Source: Egibacteraceae bacterium
GTDB lineage: Bacteria; Actinomycetota; Nitriliruptoria; Euzebyales; Egibacteraceae
NCBI GenBank assembly: GCA_030447925.1
Contig: JAUJNX010000001.1
Span: forward strand, 1,146,973 to 1,210,972
DNA: 64,000 nucleotides
Direction of reading: 5' to 3'
In this document: positions 8,082-17,534 of the stretch, one piece after another
How positions within the stretch are numbered: position 1 is the first letter of the stretch
Layout: each line of letters starts with the position of its first letter
Made by a program: the position numbers and the translations under genes
Notes under the pieces: model-generated
Seen by the model: the letters and a program-made list of their open reading frames with translations, nothing else
The model's database searches: none
What the model was told of the DNA's origin: nothing

Positions 8082-9791
8082 TCAGAACAGGAAGTAGCGC
8101 TGCGCCATCGGCAGCTCGGCGACGGGGTCGGCCTCGACGACCTCGCCGTCGACCGACACGCTGAAGGTGTCGGGGTCGACGCGGATGTCGGGCAGCGCGG
8201 TGTTCTCCGGCAGGTCGGCCTTGCCGCGCGAGCGCGTGTCGGCGACGGGCACGAGCGCGCGGTCGAGTCCCAGCCGGTCGGCCAGCCCGTCCTCCAGCGC
8301 CGCCGGGGCGACCCACGCGACGCTGGACCGGCCGGCGACCCGGGGGGCCGCCCCGAACATCGGCCTGGGCAGGATCGGCTGGGGCGTGGGGATCGAGGCG
8401 TTCGCGTCGCCCATCTGCGCCCAGGCGATCATCCCGCCCTTGAGCACGAGCTTCGGGCGCACCCCGAAGAACTTGGGGTCGTAGAGCACCAGGTCGGCGA
8501 GCTTGCCGACCTCGACCGACCCGACCTCGCGCTCCAGGCCGTGCGCGACCGCCGGGCAGATCGTGTACTTGGCGACGTAGCGGCGCGCCCGCAGGTTGTC
8601 CGCGGCAGCGTCGCCGGGCAGGGCGCCGCGCCGCCGCTTCATCGCGTGGGCGGTCTGCCAGGTGCGGATGACCACCTCGCCGACCCGGCCCATCGCCTGG
8701 GCGTCGGACCCGATCATCGCGATGGCGCCGAGGTCGTGGAGCACGTCCTCCGCCGCGATCGTCGACGGCCGGATGCGCGACTCGGCGAAGGCGAGGTCCT
8801 CGGGAACGCGCGGGTTGAGGTGGTGGCAGACGATGAGCATGTCGAGGTGCTCGTCGACGGTGTTGACCGTGTGCGGGCGGGTCGGGTTGGTCGACGACGG
8901 CAGCACGTTCGGCTGCCCGGCGACGGTGATGATGTCGGGGGCGTGCCCGCCGCCCGCGCCCTCCGTGTGGTATGCGTGGATCGACCGGCCCGCGATGGCC
9001 GCGAGGGTCGAGTCGACGTAGCCCGCCTCGTTCAGCGTGTCGGTGTGGATGGCCGCCTGCACGCCGGTCTCGTCGCAGACCCGCAGGCAGGCGTCGATCG
9101 CGGCGGGGGTCGTGCCCCAGTCCTCGTGCAGCTTGAACCCGGCGGCGCCCGCACGGACCTGCTCGTGGAGGGCCTCGGCCGAGACCGTGTTGCCCTTGCC
9201 GAGCAGCGCGACGTTCACGGGCCAGCCGTCCAGCGCCGCGAGCATGCGCGCGAGGTACCAGGACCCCGGCGTGACCGTCGTCGCCTTGGTGCCGTCGGCC
9301 GGGCCGGTCCCGCCGCCGATGATGGTGGTGATGCCGGAGGTCAGCGCCTCCTCCAGGATCTGCGGGCAGATCAGGTGGACGTGGCAGTCGATGGCGCCGG
9401 CGGTGAGGATCAGCCCGTTGCCGCCGATGATCTCGGTGGACGGGCCGATCACCAGTGCCGGGTCGACGCCGTCCATGGTGTCGGGGTTGCCCGCCTTGCC
9501 CAGGCCGACGATGCGCCCGTCGCGGACGCCGACGTCGGCCTTGACGACGCCCCAGTGGTCTAGGACGACGGCGCCGGTGATGACCAGGTCGGGCGCGCCC
9601 TCGGCGCGGGTGGCGCGGGACTGGCCCATGGACTCGCGGACGACCTTGCCGCCGCCGAACACGACCTCGTCCCCGCCGGCGCAGCGGTCCTGTTCGACCT
9701 CGATGAACAGGTCGGTGTCGGCGAGGCGGATGCGGTCACCCGCCGTCGGCCCGTACAGGTCGGCGTACCGGGACCGCTCGACGTCCCTCAC
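8082..9791 (-). CDS. ureC: Urease alpha subunit UreC
   Basis: The 569-residue catalytic subunit hydrolyses urea to ammonia and carbamate at a two-nickel centre. Key residues are all visible: metal ligands in [12 protein letters not shown], the carbamylated lysine in [10 protein letters not shown], ligand histidines in [10 protein letters not shown] and [13 protein letters not shown], the active-site flap with [10 protein letters not shown], and [12 protein letters not shown]. Length is typical. The GTG start overlaps the ureB stop by four bases. It belongs with the purine pathway next door, where allantoicase releases the urea it would consume. Confidence 0.98.
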   Translation of the reverse strand: MRDVERSRYADLYGPTAGDRIRLADTDLFIEVEQDRCAGGDEVVFGGGKVVRESMGQSRATRAEGAPDLVITGAVVLDHWGVVKADVGVRDGRIVGLGKAGNPDTMDGVDPALVIGPSTEIIGGNGLILTAGAIDCHVHLICPQILEEALTSGITTIIGGGTGPADGTKATTVTPGSWYLARMLAALDGWPVNVALLGKGNTVSAEALHEQVRAGAAGFKLHEDWGTTPAAIDACLRVCDETGVQAAIHTDTLNEAGYVDSTLAAIAGRSIHAYHTEGAGGGHAPDIITVAGQPNVLPSSTNPTRPHTVNTVDEHLDMLIVCHHLNPRVPEDLAFAESRIRPSTIAAEDVLHDLGAIAMIGSDAQAMGRVGEVVIRTWQTAHAMKRRRGALPGDAAADNLRARRYVAKYTICPAVAHGLEREVGSVEVGKLADLVLYDPKFFGVRPKLVLKGGMIAWAQMGDANASIPTPQPILPRPMFGAAPRVAGRSSVAWVAPAALEDGLADRLGLDRALVPVADTRSRGKADLPENTALPDIRVDPDTFSVSVDGEVVEADPVAELPMAQRYFLF

Positions 9792-10117
9792 GGCCGGTCC
9801 CCGCGCGGCCGGTCCAGCGGTCCGGCCGCCGCCCCGCGAAGCCCGGCGACGACCCGCGCGCCGCCCAGCGGCACCAGCGGGACGTCACGGTCCACCCCCG
9901 GCTCGAAGCGCACGCTGGTCCCCGCGGGGACGTCCAGGCGCCGGCCCCACGCGGCGTCGCGGTCGAAGTCCAGGGCGGGGTTGACCTCGGCGAAGTGGTA
10001 GTGCGACCCGACCTGCACGGGCCGGTCGCCGGTGTTGACCACCCGCACGCTGACCGCCTCCCGGCCGGCGTTGATGCGCACCGGCCCGTCCCCGTGCACG
10101 ACCTCGCCGGGGATCAC
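9788..10117 (-). CDS. ureB: Urease beta subunit UreB
   Basis: The 109-residue structural subunit contains the hallmark [31 protein letters not shown] and a C-terminal [15 protein letters not shown]. It forms the urease core with UreA and UreC. The start is ATG and overlaps the ureA stop (ATGA); the 3' end overlaps ureC. Beta and gamma subunits are separate here, as is usual in actinobacteria. Confidence 0.97.
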   Translation of the reverse strand: MIPGEVVHGDGPVRINAGREAVSVRVVNTGDRPVQVGSHYHFAEVNPALDFDRDAAWGRRLDVPAGTSVRFEPGVDRDVPLVPLGGARVVAGLRGAAAGPLDRPRGDRP

Positions 10118-10416
10118 GTGATCGGGTCGTGCAGGGTGACGAGCTTCGTCCCGTCCGGGAAGGTCGCCTCGACCTGGATCTCGTCGATCATCTCGGGCAC
10201 GCCCTCCAGCACGTCGTCGCGGCCCAGCACCCGGCGGCCGCTGTCCATGAGCTCCGCGACCGTCCGCCCGTCGCGCGCCGCCTCGAGCACGAAGGCCGTG
10301 AGGATCGCCACCGACTCGGGGTGGTTGAGCTTCAGCCCGCGCTCCTGCCGGCGCCGGGCGACGTCGGCGGCCACGGTGATCAGCAGTCGTTCCTGCTCAT
10401 GCGGGGTCAGCTGCAC
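10114..10416 (-). CDS. ureA: Urease gamma subunit UreA
   Basis: The 100-residue subunit opens the urease operon. It shows [32 protein letters not shown] and [18 protein letters not shown], all strongly conserved. The start is GTG at 10416 rather than an internal ATG, supported by TAGCGT six bases upstream (10423-10428), so transcript and protein probably begin at the same base. It is transcribed divergently from the phosphoribosyltransferase gene. Confidence 0.96.
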   Translation of the reverse strand: MQLTPHEQERLLITVAADVARRRQERGLKLNHPESVAILTAFVLEAARDGRTVAELMDSGRRVLGRDDVLEGVPEMIDEIQVEATFPDGTKLVTLHDPIT

Positions 10417-10422
10417 AGCCGG

Positions 10423-10428
10423 ACGCTA
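10423..10428 (-). promoter_or_regulatory. -10 box of the urease operon (leaderless)
   Basis: On the minus strand TAGCGT lies six bases before the ureA GTG. It is the only promoter-like element before the six overlapping urease genes and probably drives all of them. Confidence 0.55.
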
Positions 10429-10498
10429 GGAGGAGCCTGTCACGCCCGCGTTACGCCGCCGTGTCGCCGCCGTCACGCGGGTCCGCGCCGTGCACACC

Positions 10499-10504
10499 TA
10501 GGCT
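10499..10504 (+). promoter_or_regulatory. -10 box of the phosphoribosyltransferase gene (leaderless)
   Basis: TAGGCT lies 7 bases before the GTG at 10512. It selects that codon over the GTG at 10506, which is only one base after the box. The urease promoter points the other way about 70 bases off. Confidence 0.55.
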
Positions 10505-10511
10505 CGTGCGG

Positions 10512-10985
10512 GTGGAGCCATCGCGTGAGGTCCTGACCTGGCCGCTGTTCGGCGAGGCCACCCGCGGCCTGGCCACGGCGATCACCGCCGACGGCTACCG
10601 GCCCGACCTGGTCGTGGCGATCGCCCGCGGCGGGCTGGCCGTCGCGGGGTCGCTCGCCTACGCGCTGGGGGTCAAGAACTGCACGTGCATCAACGTGGAG
10701 TTCTACCGGGGTGTGGACGAGCGCCTCGACGTCCCCGTCGTCCTCCCGCCCTATCTGGACCCCGCGGACCTGCGCGACGCGACGGTGCTGGTCGCCGACG
10801 ATGTCGCCGACACCGGCGTGACGCTGGACCTGGTGCGGGGGATCTGCGCGGACCAGGTCCGCGAGGTGCGCACCGCCGTGCTGTACCACAAGCCGCGCTC
10901 CGTGGTCACCCCCGACTACGCGTGGCGGCGCACCGACCGCTGGATCGACTTCCCGTGGTCCTCGTTCCCGGGGGTGCCGGACTAG
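10512..10985 (+). CDS. Purine-type phosphoribosyltransferase
   Basis: The 157-residue type I phosphoribosyltransferase has the PRPP-binding motif VLVADDVADTGVTLDLV and the dianion-binding ARGGLAVAGSLAYALG. The likely reaction is attachment of PRPP to hypoxanthine, guanine or xanthine; its place between urease and xanthine dehydrogenase genes suggests a xanthine/guanine-type salvage enzyme that competes with breakdown. Substrate choice cannot be read from the sequence alone. The start was set by the TAGGCT box. It is transcribed towards, and ends 8 bases before, the convergent 8-oxoguanine deaminase gene. Confidence 0.85.
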   Translation: MEPSREVLTWPLFGEATRGLATAITADGYRPDLVVAIARGGLAVAGSLAYALGVKNCTCINVEFYRGVDERLDVPVVLPPYLDPADLRDATVLVADDVADTGVTLDLVRGICADQVREVRTAVLYHKPRSVVTPDYAWRRTDRWIDFPWSSFPGVPD

Positions 10986-10993
10986 CACAGGTC

Positions 10994-12286
10994 TCAGGGC
11001 CGGAGGCGGCGGGCGCGGCGGGCGAGATCGGCGTGCAGGGCGCGCAGGTCGGCCCCGACCAGCTGGCCGTCGGTGACCACCGGCTCGCCGCCGACCAGGA
11101 CGTGGCGGGCGCGGCGCACCGGTCCCAGCACCAGGGCGGCGAGCGGGTCGGGCATGTCGGCGAGGTCGTCGCCGGGCCAGACGACCAGGTCGGCGCGCCG
11201 GCCCGGCTCCAGGCGGCCGATGTCGTCGCGGCCGAGGCAGCGCGCGCCGCCCTCGGTGCCCAGGCGCAGCGCGTCGGCGGGGCCGAAGACCGTGGCGTCG
11301 CCCGCGCGCTGGCGGGCGGTGTACAGGGCCTGGCGCAGCTCGGCCTGGAGGCCGCCGACCTCGTTGGAGGCGGCCCCGTCCACCCCCAGCCCGACCGGCG
11401 CGCCCGCCGCCTCCAGGTCCCGGACCCGGCAGGAGCCGGCGGCCAGGCGCGCGTTGGACGACGGGCAGTGGGCGACCCCGGTGCCCGCGGCCCCCAGCCG
11501 GGCGACCTCGGCGTCGTCGAGGTGGATGCCGTGGGCGATCCACACATCGCTGGCCAACCAGCCCTGGCGGGCGAGGTACTCGACGGGCCGGACGCCGAAG
11601 CGGGCGAGGCTGTCGCGCTCCTCCTCGACGGTCTCGGCCAGGTGGGTGTGCAGGCGCAGGCCGAGGCGCCGCGCGAGGTCGGCCGACTCGCGCAGCAGGC
11701 GGTCGGTGACGCTGAACGGGCTGCACGGGGCGACGGTGACGGTGACGCGCTCGCCGTCGTGCAGGTCGGCGACCACGCGCTCGGTGGAGGCGAGGATCGC
11801 GTCGAGGTCCTCGACGACCGCGTCGGGGGGCAGGCCGCCGTCGGACTCGCCGAGGTCCATCGACCCGCGGGCCAGGTGCAGCCGCACGCCGACCTGGCCC
11901 GCGGCGTCGGCGATCGCGTCGAACACGGTGTCGTCGCCGCGCGGGACGGCGTAGTGGTGGTCCGCGGCGGTCGTGCAGCCGGAGAGGGCCAGCTCGGCCA
12001 GGCCGACCGCGGCGGCGGCGCGCACGTCCTCCACGTCCAGGCGCGCCCACACGGGGTACAGCGTGGTCAGCCAGCCGAACAGGTCGGCGTCGACCGCCCA
12101 GCCGCGGGTCAGCCACTGGTAGAGGTGGTGGTGGGTGTTGACCAGGCCGGCGGTGAGGACGTCGCCGTCGGCGCGGAGGACGACGTCACCCGGCTCCGCG
12201 GGGACGTCCCCGACGGCGGTGATCCACCCGTCGCGGAAGGCGACGTTCCCGGGCCAGCGCGCGCCCCGCACCACCGTCCGGGTCAC
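10994..12286 (-). CDS. 8-oxoguanine deaminase (amidohydrolase, guanine-deaminase group)
   Basis: The 430-residue amidohydrolase has metal ligands in NTHHHLYQWLTRGW, HTHLAETVEEER, WIAHGIHLDD and GVDGAASNE, an arrangement typical of the 8-oxoguanine deaminase/ATZ-TRZ group. The family deaminates 8-oxoguanine to urate and may also accept other purines. It is the last gene of the xanthine dehydrogenase operon and its GTG start overlaps the preceding stop as GTGA. Both this enzyme and xanthine dehydrogenase would feed urate into the uricase pathway encoded on the other strand. Plain guanine deaminase is the main alternative. Confidence 0.85.
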   Translation of the reverse strand: MTRTVVRGARWPGNVAFRDGWITAVGDVPAEPGDVVLRADGDVLTAGLVNTHHHLYQWLTRGWAVDADLFGWLTTLYPVWARLDVEDVRAAAAVGLAELALSGCTTAADHHYAVPRGDDTVFDAIADAAGQVGVRLHLARGSMDLGESDGGLPPDAVVEDLDAILASTERVVADLHDGERVTVTVAPCSPFSVTDRLLRESADLARRLGLRLHTHLAETVEEERDSLARFGVRPVEYLARQGWLASDVWIAHGIHLDDAEVARLGAAGTGVAHCPSSNARLAAGSCRVRDLEAAGAPVGLGVDGAASNEVGGLQAELRQALYTARQRAGDATVFGPADALRLGTEGGARCLGRDDIGRLEPGRRADLVVWPGDDLADMPDPLAALVLGPVRRARHVLVGGEPVVTDGQLVGADLRALHADLARRARRLRP

Positions 12287-14688
12287 GCGCCGCCCTCCCC
12301 GCCGGGGAGCTCCGCCACGCCGGGCGGGTCGGTCAGCGCGGGCTTGGCCAGCGGGCCCTCCGGGCCGGTGACCACGCCGGGCGGGGCGGCGGGCCCGCCC
12401 GGGACCACGAACGGCGCCACCCCGTCCTCGCCCAGCGCGACGTGCGCGGGGCGGACCGGGACGCGGCGCAGGCGACGGCCGGTCGCGGCGCGCACGGCCG
12501 CGACGACCGCCGGGATCGACGACAGCGTCGGGGCCTCGCCGACGCCCTTCGCCCCGTAGGGAGCGCCGGGCTCCGGCTCCTCGATGAGCGTCGCCACCAC
12601 GTCGCCGACGTCCAGCGCCGTGGGCACGAGATAGTCCTGGAAGGTGCGCGTCGCCACCCGGCCCTCCCGGGTCACGACGTCCTCGAGCAGCGCCAGGCCC
12701 AGCCCCTGGGCGATCCCGCCCTCCAGCTGGCCGGTCACCGCCAGCGGGTTGAGCGCCCGCCCGATGTCCTGGCCGGTGGCGATCTGCACGACCTGGACCG
12801 ACCCCAGCGCGGGGTCCACGTCGACGACCGCGCGGTGGGCGGTGAACACGAAGGCGACGTGGGCGTCGCCCTGGCCGTCGGCGTCCAGCGGCGCGGTGTC
12901 GGCGTGGGTGAAGACCCGGACCGCCTCGACCGGGTCGGCGCCCACGACCTCGGCGAGGGGCAGGCGCAGGCCGCCGTCGCGCGACACGACCTCGCCGTCG
13001 CGCAGGGCGAACGCCTCGCCGCGGCCCCCGCGGCCCGCGGCCACGCGCGCGAGCACCTCGTCGCGGACGCCGGCGCAGGCGGCGGCGACGGCCCCGCCGC
13101 TCATCCACGACTGGCGCGACGCGCTGCTGGAGCCCGCCTCGCCGATGCTGGTGTCGGCGGCGCGCAGGACGACCCGGTCGACGCCCAGCTCGGTGCGCAC
13201 GATCTGCTGGGCCAGGGTCACGAAGCCCTGCCCGACCTCCGCGGCTGCGCAGTGCACGGTGGCGACCAGTTCGCCGCCGTCGACGGCCAGGCGGACCGAC
13301 GCGGTCGACAGGTCCTGGAGCCCCTCGGAGTACATGAGGTTCTTGAAGGCCATCGCCACACCGACGCCGCGGCGCACGTCGCCCGGCCCCGTGGCGAGGC
13401 CGGTGCCGCCGGGCCGGCGCAGCGGGTCGTCGTCGGGCGGTGCGGGCAGCGGGTGGGCGACCGCCGCGTCCAGGCAGGCGACGGCCGGGGCGGTGCCGGT
13501 GATGCGCTGGCCGGTGAGCAGCGCGTCGCCGGGGGCCAGGGCGTTGCGGCGGCGCAGGTCGACGGGGTCCACCCCCAGCGCCGCGGCCAGCGCGTCCATC
13601 TGCGACTCGTGGGCGAAGCAGACCTGGGGGATGCCGAACCCGCGCAGCGCCCCCGCGGGCGGGTGGTTGGTGCGCACCGCCCAGCCCTCGACCAGGGCGT
13701 GGGGGACCCGGTAGGGCCCCGCCGCGAAGCAGCAGGCGTTGGCGAGCACCGCGGCGCTGGTCGACTGGTAGGCGCCGCCGTCCAGCAGGACGCGCGCCTC
13801 GACCGACACCAGTGTCCCGTCGCGGGTGGCGCGGTGGCGGTACCACATGCGGGCGGGGTGGCGGGTGACGTGGCCGACGAACGACTCGGACCGGTCGTAG
13901 GCCATGCCGACCGGGCGGCCCGTGCGCAGCGCGAGCAGGCACAGGTGCAGGTGCAGGGTGAGGTCCTCGCGGCCGCCGAACGCCCCGCCGACCCCGGCGA
14001 GGGTCAGGCGGACCCGTTCGGGCGCCAGGCCCAGCGACGCGGCGACCTGGTCGCGGTCGGCGTGCAGGAACTGCGTCGACACGGCCAGGTCGACGCCGCC
14101 GTCGGCGGCGGGCACCGCCAGCCCGGACTCCAGGCCCAGGAAGGCGGGGTCCTGGCGGCCGACCTCGTAGGTGTCCTCGACGGTGACGAGGTCCGGGTCG
14201 GCGGCCGCGGCCGCGACGTCGCCGCGGCGCACGATCAGGTGGCGGAACACGTTGCCGTTGGGGTGCAGCGGCGCGGCGGTCACCGCGGCGGCCGGGTCGG
14301 TCAGCGGGTCCAGCGGCGCGTAGTCGACGGCCACGGCGCGGGCCGCGCGGCGCGCCAGGTCGGGCGTGGCCGCGGCGACCACCGCGACGGCCTCGCCGTG
14401 GTGGCGGACCAGGTCGCGGGCGAACGCCGGCTGGTCGGCGACCGCCAGGCCGTAGGTCGGCCGCCCGGGGACGTCGTCGGCGGTCAGCACCGCCGCGACC
14501 CCCTCCAGCGCCAGCGCGGGCGCGGGGTCGATCCCCACGATGCGCGCCGACGCGTGCGGGCTGCGCACCGCCGCGCCCCACAGCATCCCCGGGGCCCGCA
14601 GGTCGCTGGAGTAGGGGAAGCGGCCGGTGACCTTGTCGGGCCCGTCGGGGCGCGGGGCCGGGTCGCCGATGCGGGGGCCGCGGGTCAC
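12283..14688 (-). CDS. Xanthine dehydrogenase, molybdopterin-binding subunit
   Basis: The 801-residue large subunit matches the molybdopterin subunit of the xanthine oxidase family. It begins with [19 protein letters not shown], carries [20 protein letters not shown], the [18 protein letters not shown] segment containing the substrate-side arginine, and [17 protein letters not shown], and ends with the active-site region [20 protein letters not shown] whose glutamate acts as base. It should oxidise hypoxanthine/xanthine to urate in the cytoplasm. GTG starts at 14688, overlapping the small-subunit stop as GTGA. The order FAD, Fe-S, Mo subunit is the usual one for three-part enzymes. Other purine or aldehyde oxidoreductases are alternatives, but the neighbours favour xanthine. 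Confidence 0.92.
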   Translation of the reverse strand: MTRGPRIGDPAPRPDGPDKVTGRFPYSSDLRAPGMLWGAAVRSPHASARIVGIDPAPALALEGVAAVLTADDVPGRPTYGLAVADQPAFARDLVRHHGEAVAVVAAATPDLARRAARAVAVDYAPLDPLTDPAAAVTAAPLHPNGNVFRHLIVRRGDVAAAAADPDLVTVEDTYEVGRQDPAFLGLESGLAVPAADGGVDLAVSTQFLHADRDQVAASLGLAPERVRLTLAGVGGAFGGREDLTLHLHLCLLALRTGRPVGMAYDRSESFVGHVTRHPARMWYRHRATRDGTLVSVEARVLLDGGAYQSTSAAVLANACCFAAGPYRVPHALVEGWAVRTNHPPAGALRGFGIPQVCFAHESQMDALAAALGVDPVDLRRRNALAPGDALLTGQRITGTAPAVACLDAAVAHPLPAPPDDDPLRRPGGTGLATGPGDVRRGVGVAMAFKNLMYSEGLQDLSTASVRLAVDGGELVATVHCAAAEVGQGFVTLAQQIVRTELGVDRVVLRAADTSIGEAGSSSASRQSWMSGGAVAAACAGVRDEVLARVAAGRGGRGEAFALRDGEVVSRDGGLRLPLAEVVGADPVEAVRVFTHADTAPLDADGQGDAHVAFVFTAHRAVVDVDPALGSVQVVQIATGQDIGRALNPLAVTGQLEGGIAQGLGLALLEDVVTREGRVATRTFQDYLVPTALDVGDVVATLIEEPEPGAPYGAKGVGEAPTLSSIPAVVAAVRAATGRRLRRVPVRPAHVALGEDGVAPFVVPGGPAAPPGVVTGPEGPLAKPALTDPPGVAELPGGEGGA

Positions 14689-15174
14689 GACCCCGCCCGG
14701 TGGCCGGCGACGGCGTCCACCGCCGCCAGGATCCGCCCGTAGCCGGTGCAGCGGCACAGGTTGCCCGACAGCGCCTCGCGGACCTGCGCCCGGGCGGGGG
14801 CGGGATCGGCGGCGAGCAGGGCCTCGACGGCGACGACCATGCCGGGGGTGCAGAAGCCGCACTGGACGGCGCCGTGGTCCAGCAGCGCCCGCTGCACGTC
14901 GCTGAGCCCGCCCGCGGGGGAGGCCCGCCACGGTCACGACCTCGGCGTCGACCGCATCGGCGGCCAGCACCAGGCACGACGCGACCAGTCGCCCGTCGAG
15001 CAGGACCGAGCAGGACCCGCAGCGGCCCTGCTCGCACGCGCCCTTGGCGGCGGTCTCGCCCAGATCCTCGCGCAGCACGGCCAGCAGGCTCGCGTCCAGC
15101 CGCGCGCCGCGGACGGGGCGGTCCCGCCCGTCGACCGACAGGACGTAGTCCAGCCCGGGGTCGGGGGCGGTCAT
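14685..15174 (-). pseudogene. Xanthine dehydrogenase, 2Fe-2S subunit, frameshifted as read
   Basis: The first half (from ATG at 15174) contains the plant-type ferredoxin cluster motif [17 protein letters not shown]. The second half, in another frame, contains [12 protein letters not shown] and [10 protein letters not shown] of the second cluster. The frames meet at a G5 run at 14916-14920; removing one base gives [20 protein letters not shown] and an intact protein of about 162 residues, normal for the family. All eight cluster cysteines are then present. Without this subunit the operon could not work, so a sequencing error or a very recent mutation is likely. The start overlaps the FAD-subunit stop as ATGA. 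Confidence 0.88.
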
Positions 15175-16007
15175 GCGGCCAGCGCCCGGGCCAGGGCGCG
15201 CTCGGCGAGGACCGCGACGGCGTGGCGGCGGTAGGCGGCCGAGGCGCGCAGGTCGTCCAGCGGGGGGCGGTCCGCGGCGACCAGCGCGCCGAAGCGCCGC
15301 GGCAGGTCCGGGTCCGCGGTCACGGCGTCCCAGTCGATGGCGGCCTCGGCGGCCCGTTCCGCCGCGCGGGGGCGGAACGCGACCGGGGTCGCGGCCCCCA
15401 CCCCGCAGCGCACGCGCCGCGCGCCGAGGTCGAGCACCAGGGCGACCTGGGCGACGGCGGTGATGACCGACCCGCGCTGCCCGACCTTGAGGAACTGCTG
15501 GGGCCCGCGGGCGCGCGGTATCCGCACACGGGTCACGATCTCGCCCGCGTGCAGCGCCACGTCGCCCGGCCCGCGGACGAGGTCGCCCGCGGGCACGGTC
15601 CGGGTCCCCGCGGGCCCCGCGACCTCGACGCCGGCGTCGAGCGCGAGCAGCACCGGCAGAGTGCTGCCGGTGATCGCCGCGCTGCCCAGGTTGCCGCCGA
15701 GCGTCCCCGCGTTGCGCGCCTGCGGGGACCCGACCGCGCGGGCGGCCGCGGCGAGCGCGGGCAGCGTCGCGCCCACCTGCGCCTCCATGCCCGCCCAGGT
15801 CAGGCCGGCCCCGAGGTCGACGGCGTCCGGTCCGGTGGTGACCCCGGCCAGCTCCTCGACCCGGCGGAGGGCGACGACGTGGCGGACGGACCGCTCCCCG
15901 GCGCGCAGGGCGACGAGCAGGTCGGTCCCCCCGCCCAGCGGGACGGCGGCCGGGTCGGCGCGCAGGACGTCGATCGCCTCCGCGAGACCTCGTGGGCGAG
16001 ACATCAC
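15171..16007 (-). CDS. Xanthine dehydrogenase, FAD-binding subunit
   Basis: The 278-residue subunit has the FAD-binding motifs [16 protein letters not shown] and [20 protein letters not shown] and the CO-dehydrogenase flavoprotein C-terminal domain. It passes electrons from the iron-sulfur subunit to NAD or another acceptor. It opens the minus-strand operon. The GTG at 16007 is preceded at normal distance by GGAGGGAG-like bases (about 16017-16024); the ATG one codon later (16004) is the alternative. No xdhC maturation factor is present in the window. Confidence 0.92.
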   Translation of the reverse strand: MMSRPRGLAEAIDVLRADPAAVPLGGGTDLLVALRAGERSVRHVVALRRVEELAGVTTGPDAVDLGAGLTWAGMEAQVGATLPALAAAARAVGSPQARNAGTLGGNLGSAAITGSTLPVLLALDAGVEVAGPAGTRTVPAGDLVRGPGDVALHAGEIVTRVRIPRARGPQQFLKVGQRGSVITAVAQVALVLDLGARRVRCGVGAATPVAFRPRAAERAAEAAIDWDAVTADPDLPRRFGALVAADRPPLDDLRASAAYRRHAVAVLAERALARALAA

Positions 16008-16071
16008 CGAGAGTCACTCCCTCCCCGGCTCACCGTCACCGCAGCCGCTGCCACGGGCCCCCGCGCGGGGC

Positions 16072-16077
16072 AGCATA
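16072..16077 (-). promoter_or_regulatory. Possible -10 box of the xanthine dehydrogenase operon
   Basis: On the minus strand TATGCT lies about 65 bases before the start of the FAD-subunit gene. A transcript from here would carry a leader containing the GGAGGGAG ribosome site. It abuts the divergent allantoinase promoter, so one regulator could govern both arms of the pathway. Confidence 0.35.
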
Positions 16078-16082
16078 GACGC

Positions 16083-16111
16083 TTGACAGGGATGCGCACG
16101 TCACACACGGT
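16083..16111 (+). promoter_or_regulatory. Promoter of the allantoinase-uricase operon
   Basis: A perfect -35 TTGACA (16083-16088), a 17-base spacer and CACGGT (16106-16111) lie 7 bases before the ATG at 16119. This fits a leaderless promoter and argues against the ATG at 16092, which lies between the two boxes. Confidence 0.55.
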
Positions 16112-16118
16112 GTCGCGC

Positions 16119-17534
16119 ATGCCGGACCGCCGCCACCCCGAGACCCCCGACCTGGTCGTCCGCGGCGACCGCGTCGTGACGCCGGAGGGCGTGCGCCCCG
16201 CTGCGGTGCACGTCGCCGCCGGGGTGATCCGGGCCGTCACCGGCCCCGGCGAGGTCCCCGCCGGGGCGCCCGTGGTCGAGGCGGGCGGCGCGGTCGTCCT
16301 CCCCGGCCTCGTCGACACCCACGTCCACGTCAACGAGCCCGGCCGCACCTCCTGGGAGGGCTTCGCGACCGCCACCCGCGCCGCCGCCGCCGGCGGGGTG
16401 ACCACGATCGTGGACATGCCGCTCAACAGCATCCCGCCGACCACGACGGTGGCGGCGCTCGCGGCCGCGCGCGCCGCCGCCGAGGGCTCCTGCTGGGTCG
16501 ACGTCGGCTTCTGGGGCGGTGCCGTGCCCGGCAACACCGCCGACCTCGCCGCGCTCGACGCGGCGGGCGTGCTGGGCTTCAAGTGCTTCCTGGTCGACAG
16601 CGGCGTCGAGGAGTTCCCCGCGCTGGACGCGGCCGGGCTCGACGCGGCCCTGGCCGCCCTGGCGCCGCTCGACGCGCTGCTGATCGCCCACGCCGAGGAC
16701 CCCGCCGAGCTGCGCGCGCCCGCCGGGGACCCGCGGCGCCACGACACCTGGCTGGCCTCGCGCCCCGCGGCGGCGGAGGAGCGCGCGATCACCGCCCTGC
16801 TGGCGGCGGCCGCGCGGCACGGGACGCGCGTCCACGTCGTCCACCTGTCGGCCGCGTCGGCCCTGCCCGCGCTGGCCGAGGCGCGGGCCGCCGGGCAGCG
16901 GGTGACGGCCGAGACCTGCCCCCACTACCTGACCCTGGCCGCGGAGGACGTGCCCGACGGGGCGACGGCGTGCAAGTGCGCCCCGCCGATCCGCGGCGCG
17001 GACAACCGTGACGGGCTGTGGGCGGGGCTGGCCGACGGGACCATCGACCTGGTGGTCAGCGACCACTCGCCCAGCCCCCCGGAGGGCAAGCGCCTGGACA
17101 CCGGCGACTTCCTGGGCGCGTGGGGCGGGATCTCCTCGCTGCAGCTGGGGTTGCCGGTGGTCTGGACCGCCGCGTCGGCGCGCGGGTTCGGCCTCGACGA
17201 CCTGGCCCGCTGGATGGCGGCCGCGCCTGCCGCGCTCGTCGGCCTGGACGCCAAGGGGGCGATCGCCCCCGGGCGCGACGCCGACCTCGTCCTGTTCGAC
17301 CCCGACGCGACCTGGACGGTGGACCCCGCCGCGCTGGAGCACCGCCACCCGGTCACCCCGTACGCGGGGGCGCGGCTGCGCGGGCGCGTCCTGGCGACCT
17401 ACCTGCGCGGCGCGCGGGTCGTCGGCGACCGCGCCGTCGCCCCGGAGCCGGCGGGGCGCCTGCTGGGCCGGCCGAGGTCGTGGGCGGCGGCGCTCTCCCA
17501 GGTGGCGCCCGCGCTCGGCGGGGGCGCGGCGTGA
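16119..17534 (+). CDS. allB: Allantoinase
   Basis: The 471-residue cyclic amidohydrolase opens allantoin to allantoate. Visible metal-site motifs are [17 protein letters not shown], the carbamylated lysine in [32 protein letters not shown] and VSDHSPS. Length and layout are typical for bacterial AllB. The start was set by the upstream promoter; the ATG at 16092 would add nine residues. It is the first gene of a five-gene plus-strand operon ending at 21431, and its stop overlaps the next start as GTGA. Dihydropyrimidinase is the nearest alternative and is made unlikely by the allantoicase next door. Confidence 0.93.
   Translation: MPDRRHPETPDLVVRGDRVVTPEGVRPAAVHVAAGVIRAVTGPGEVPAGAPVVEAGGAVVLPGLVDTHVHVNEPGRTSWEGFATATRAAAAGGVTTIVDMPLNSIPPTTTVAALAAARAAAEGSCWVDVGFWGGAVPGNTADLAALDAAGVLGFKCFLVDSGVEEFPALDAAGLDAALAALAPLDALLIAHAEDPAELRAPAGDPRRHDTWLASRPAAAEERAITALLAAAARHGTRVHVVHLSAASALPALAEARAAGQRVTAETCPHYLTLAAEDVPDGATACKCAPPIRGADNRDGLWAGLADGTIDLVVSDHSPSPPEGKRLDTGDFLGAWGGISSLQLGLPVVWTAASARGFGLDDLARWMAAAPAALVGLDAKGAIAPGRDADLVLFDPDATWTVDPAALEHRHPVTPYAGARLRGRVLATYLRGARVVGDRAVAPEPAGRLLGRPRSWAAALSQVAPALGGGAA

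Noticed and set aside
14880-14930. In-frame selenocysteine or novel fusion in the small dehydrogenase subunit
   Set aside because: The two halves are in different frames and join cleanly when one G is removed.
10994-15037. A 1,347-codon minus-strand frame seeming to fuse xanthine dehydrogenase to the deaminase
   Set aside because: The upstream two thirds are an out-of-frame shadow of the dehydrogenase subunit; the real deaminase starts at 12286.
16092-16118. Start of allantoinase at ATG 16092
   Set aside because: This codon lies between the -35 and -10 boxes of a good promoter, and the extra nine residues do not match the family.
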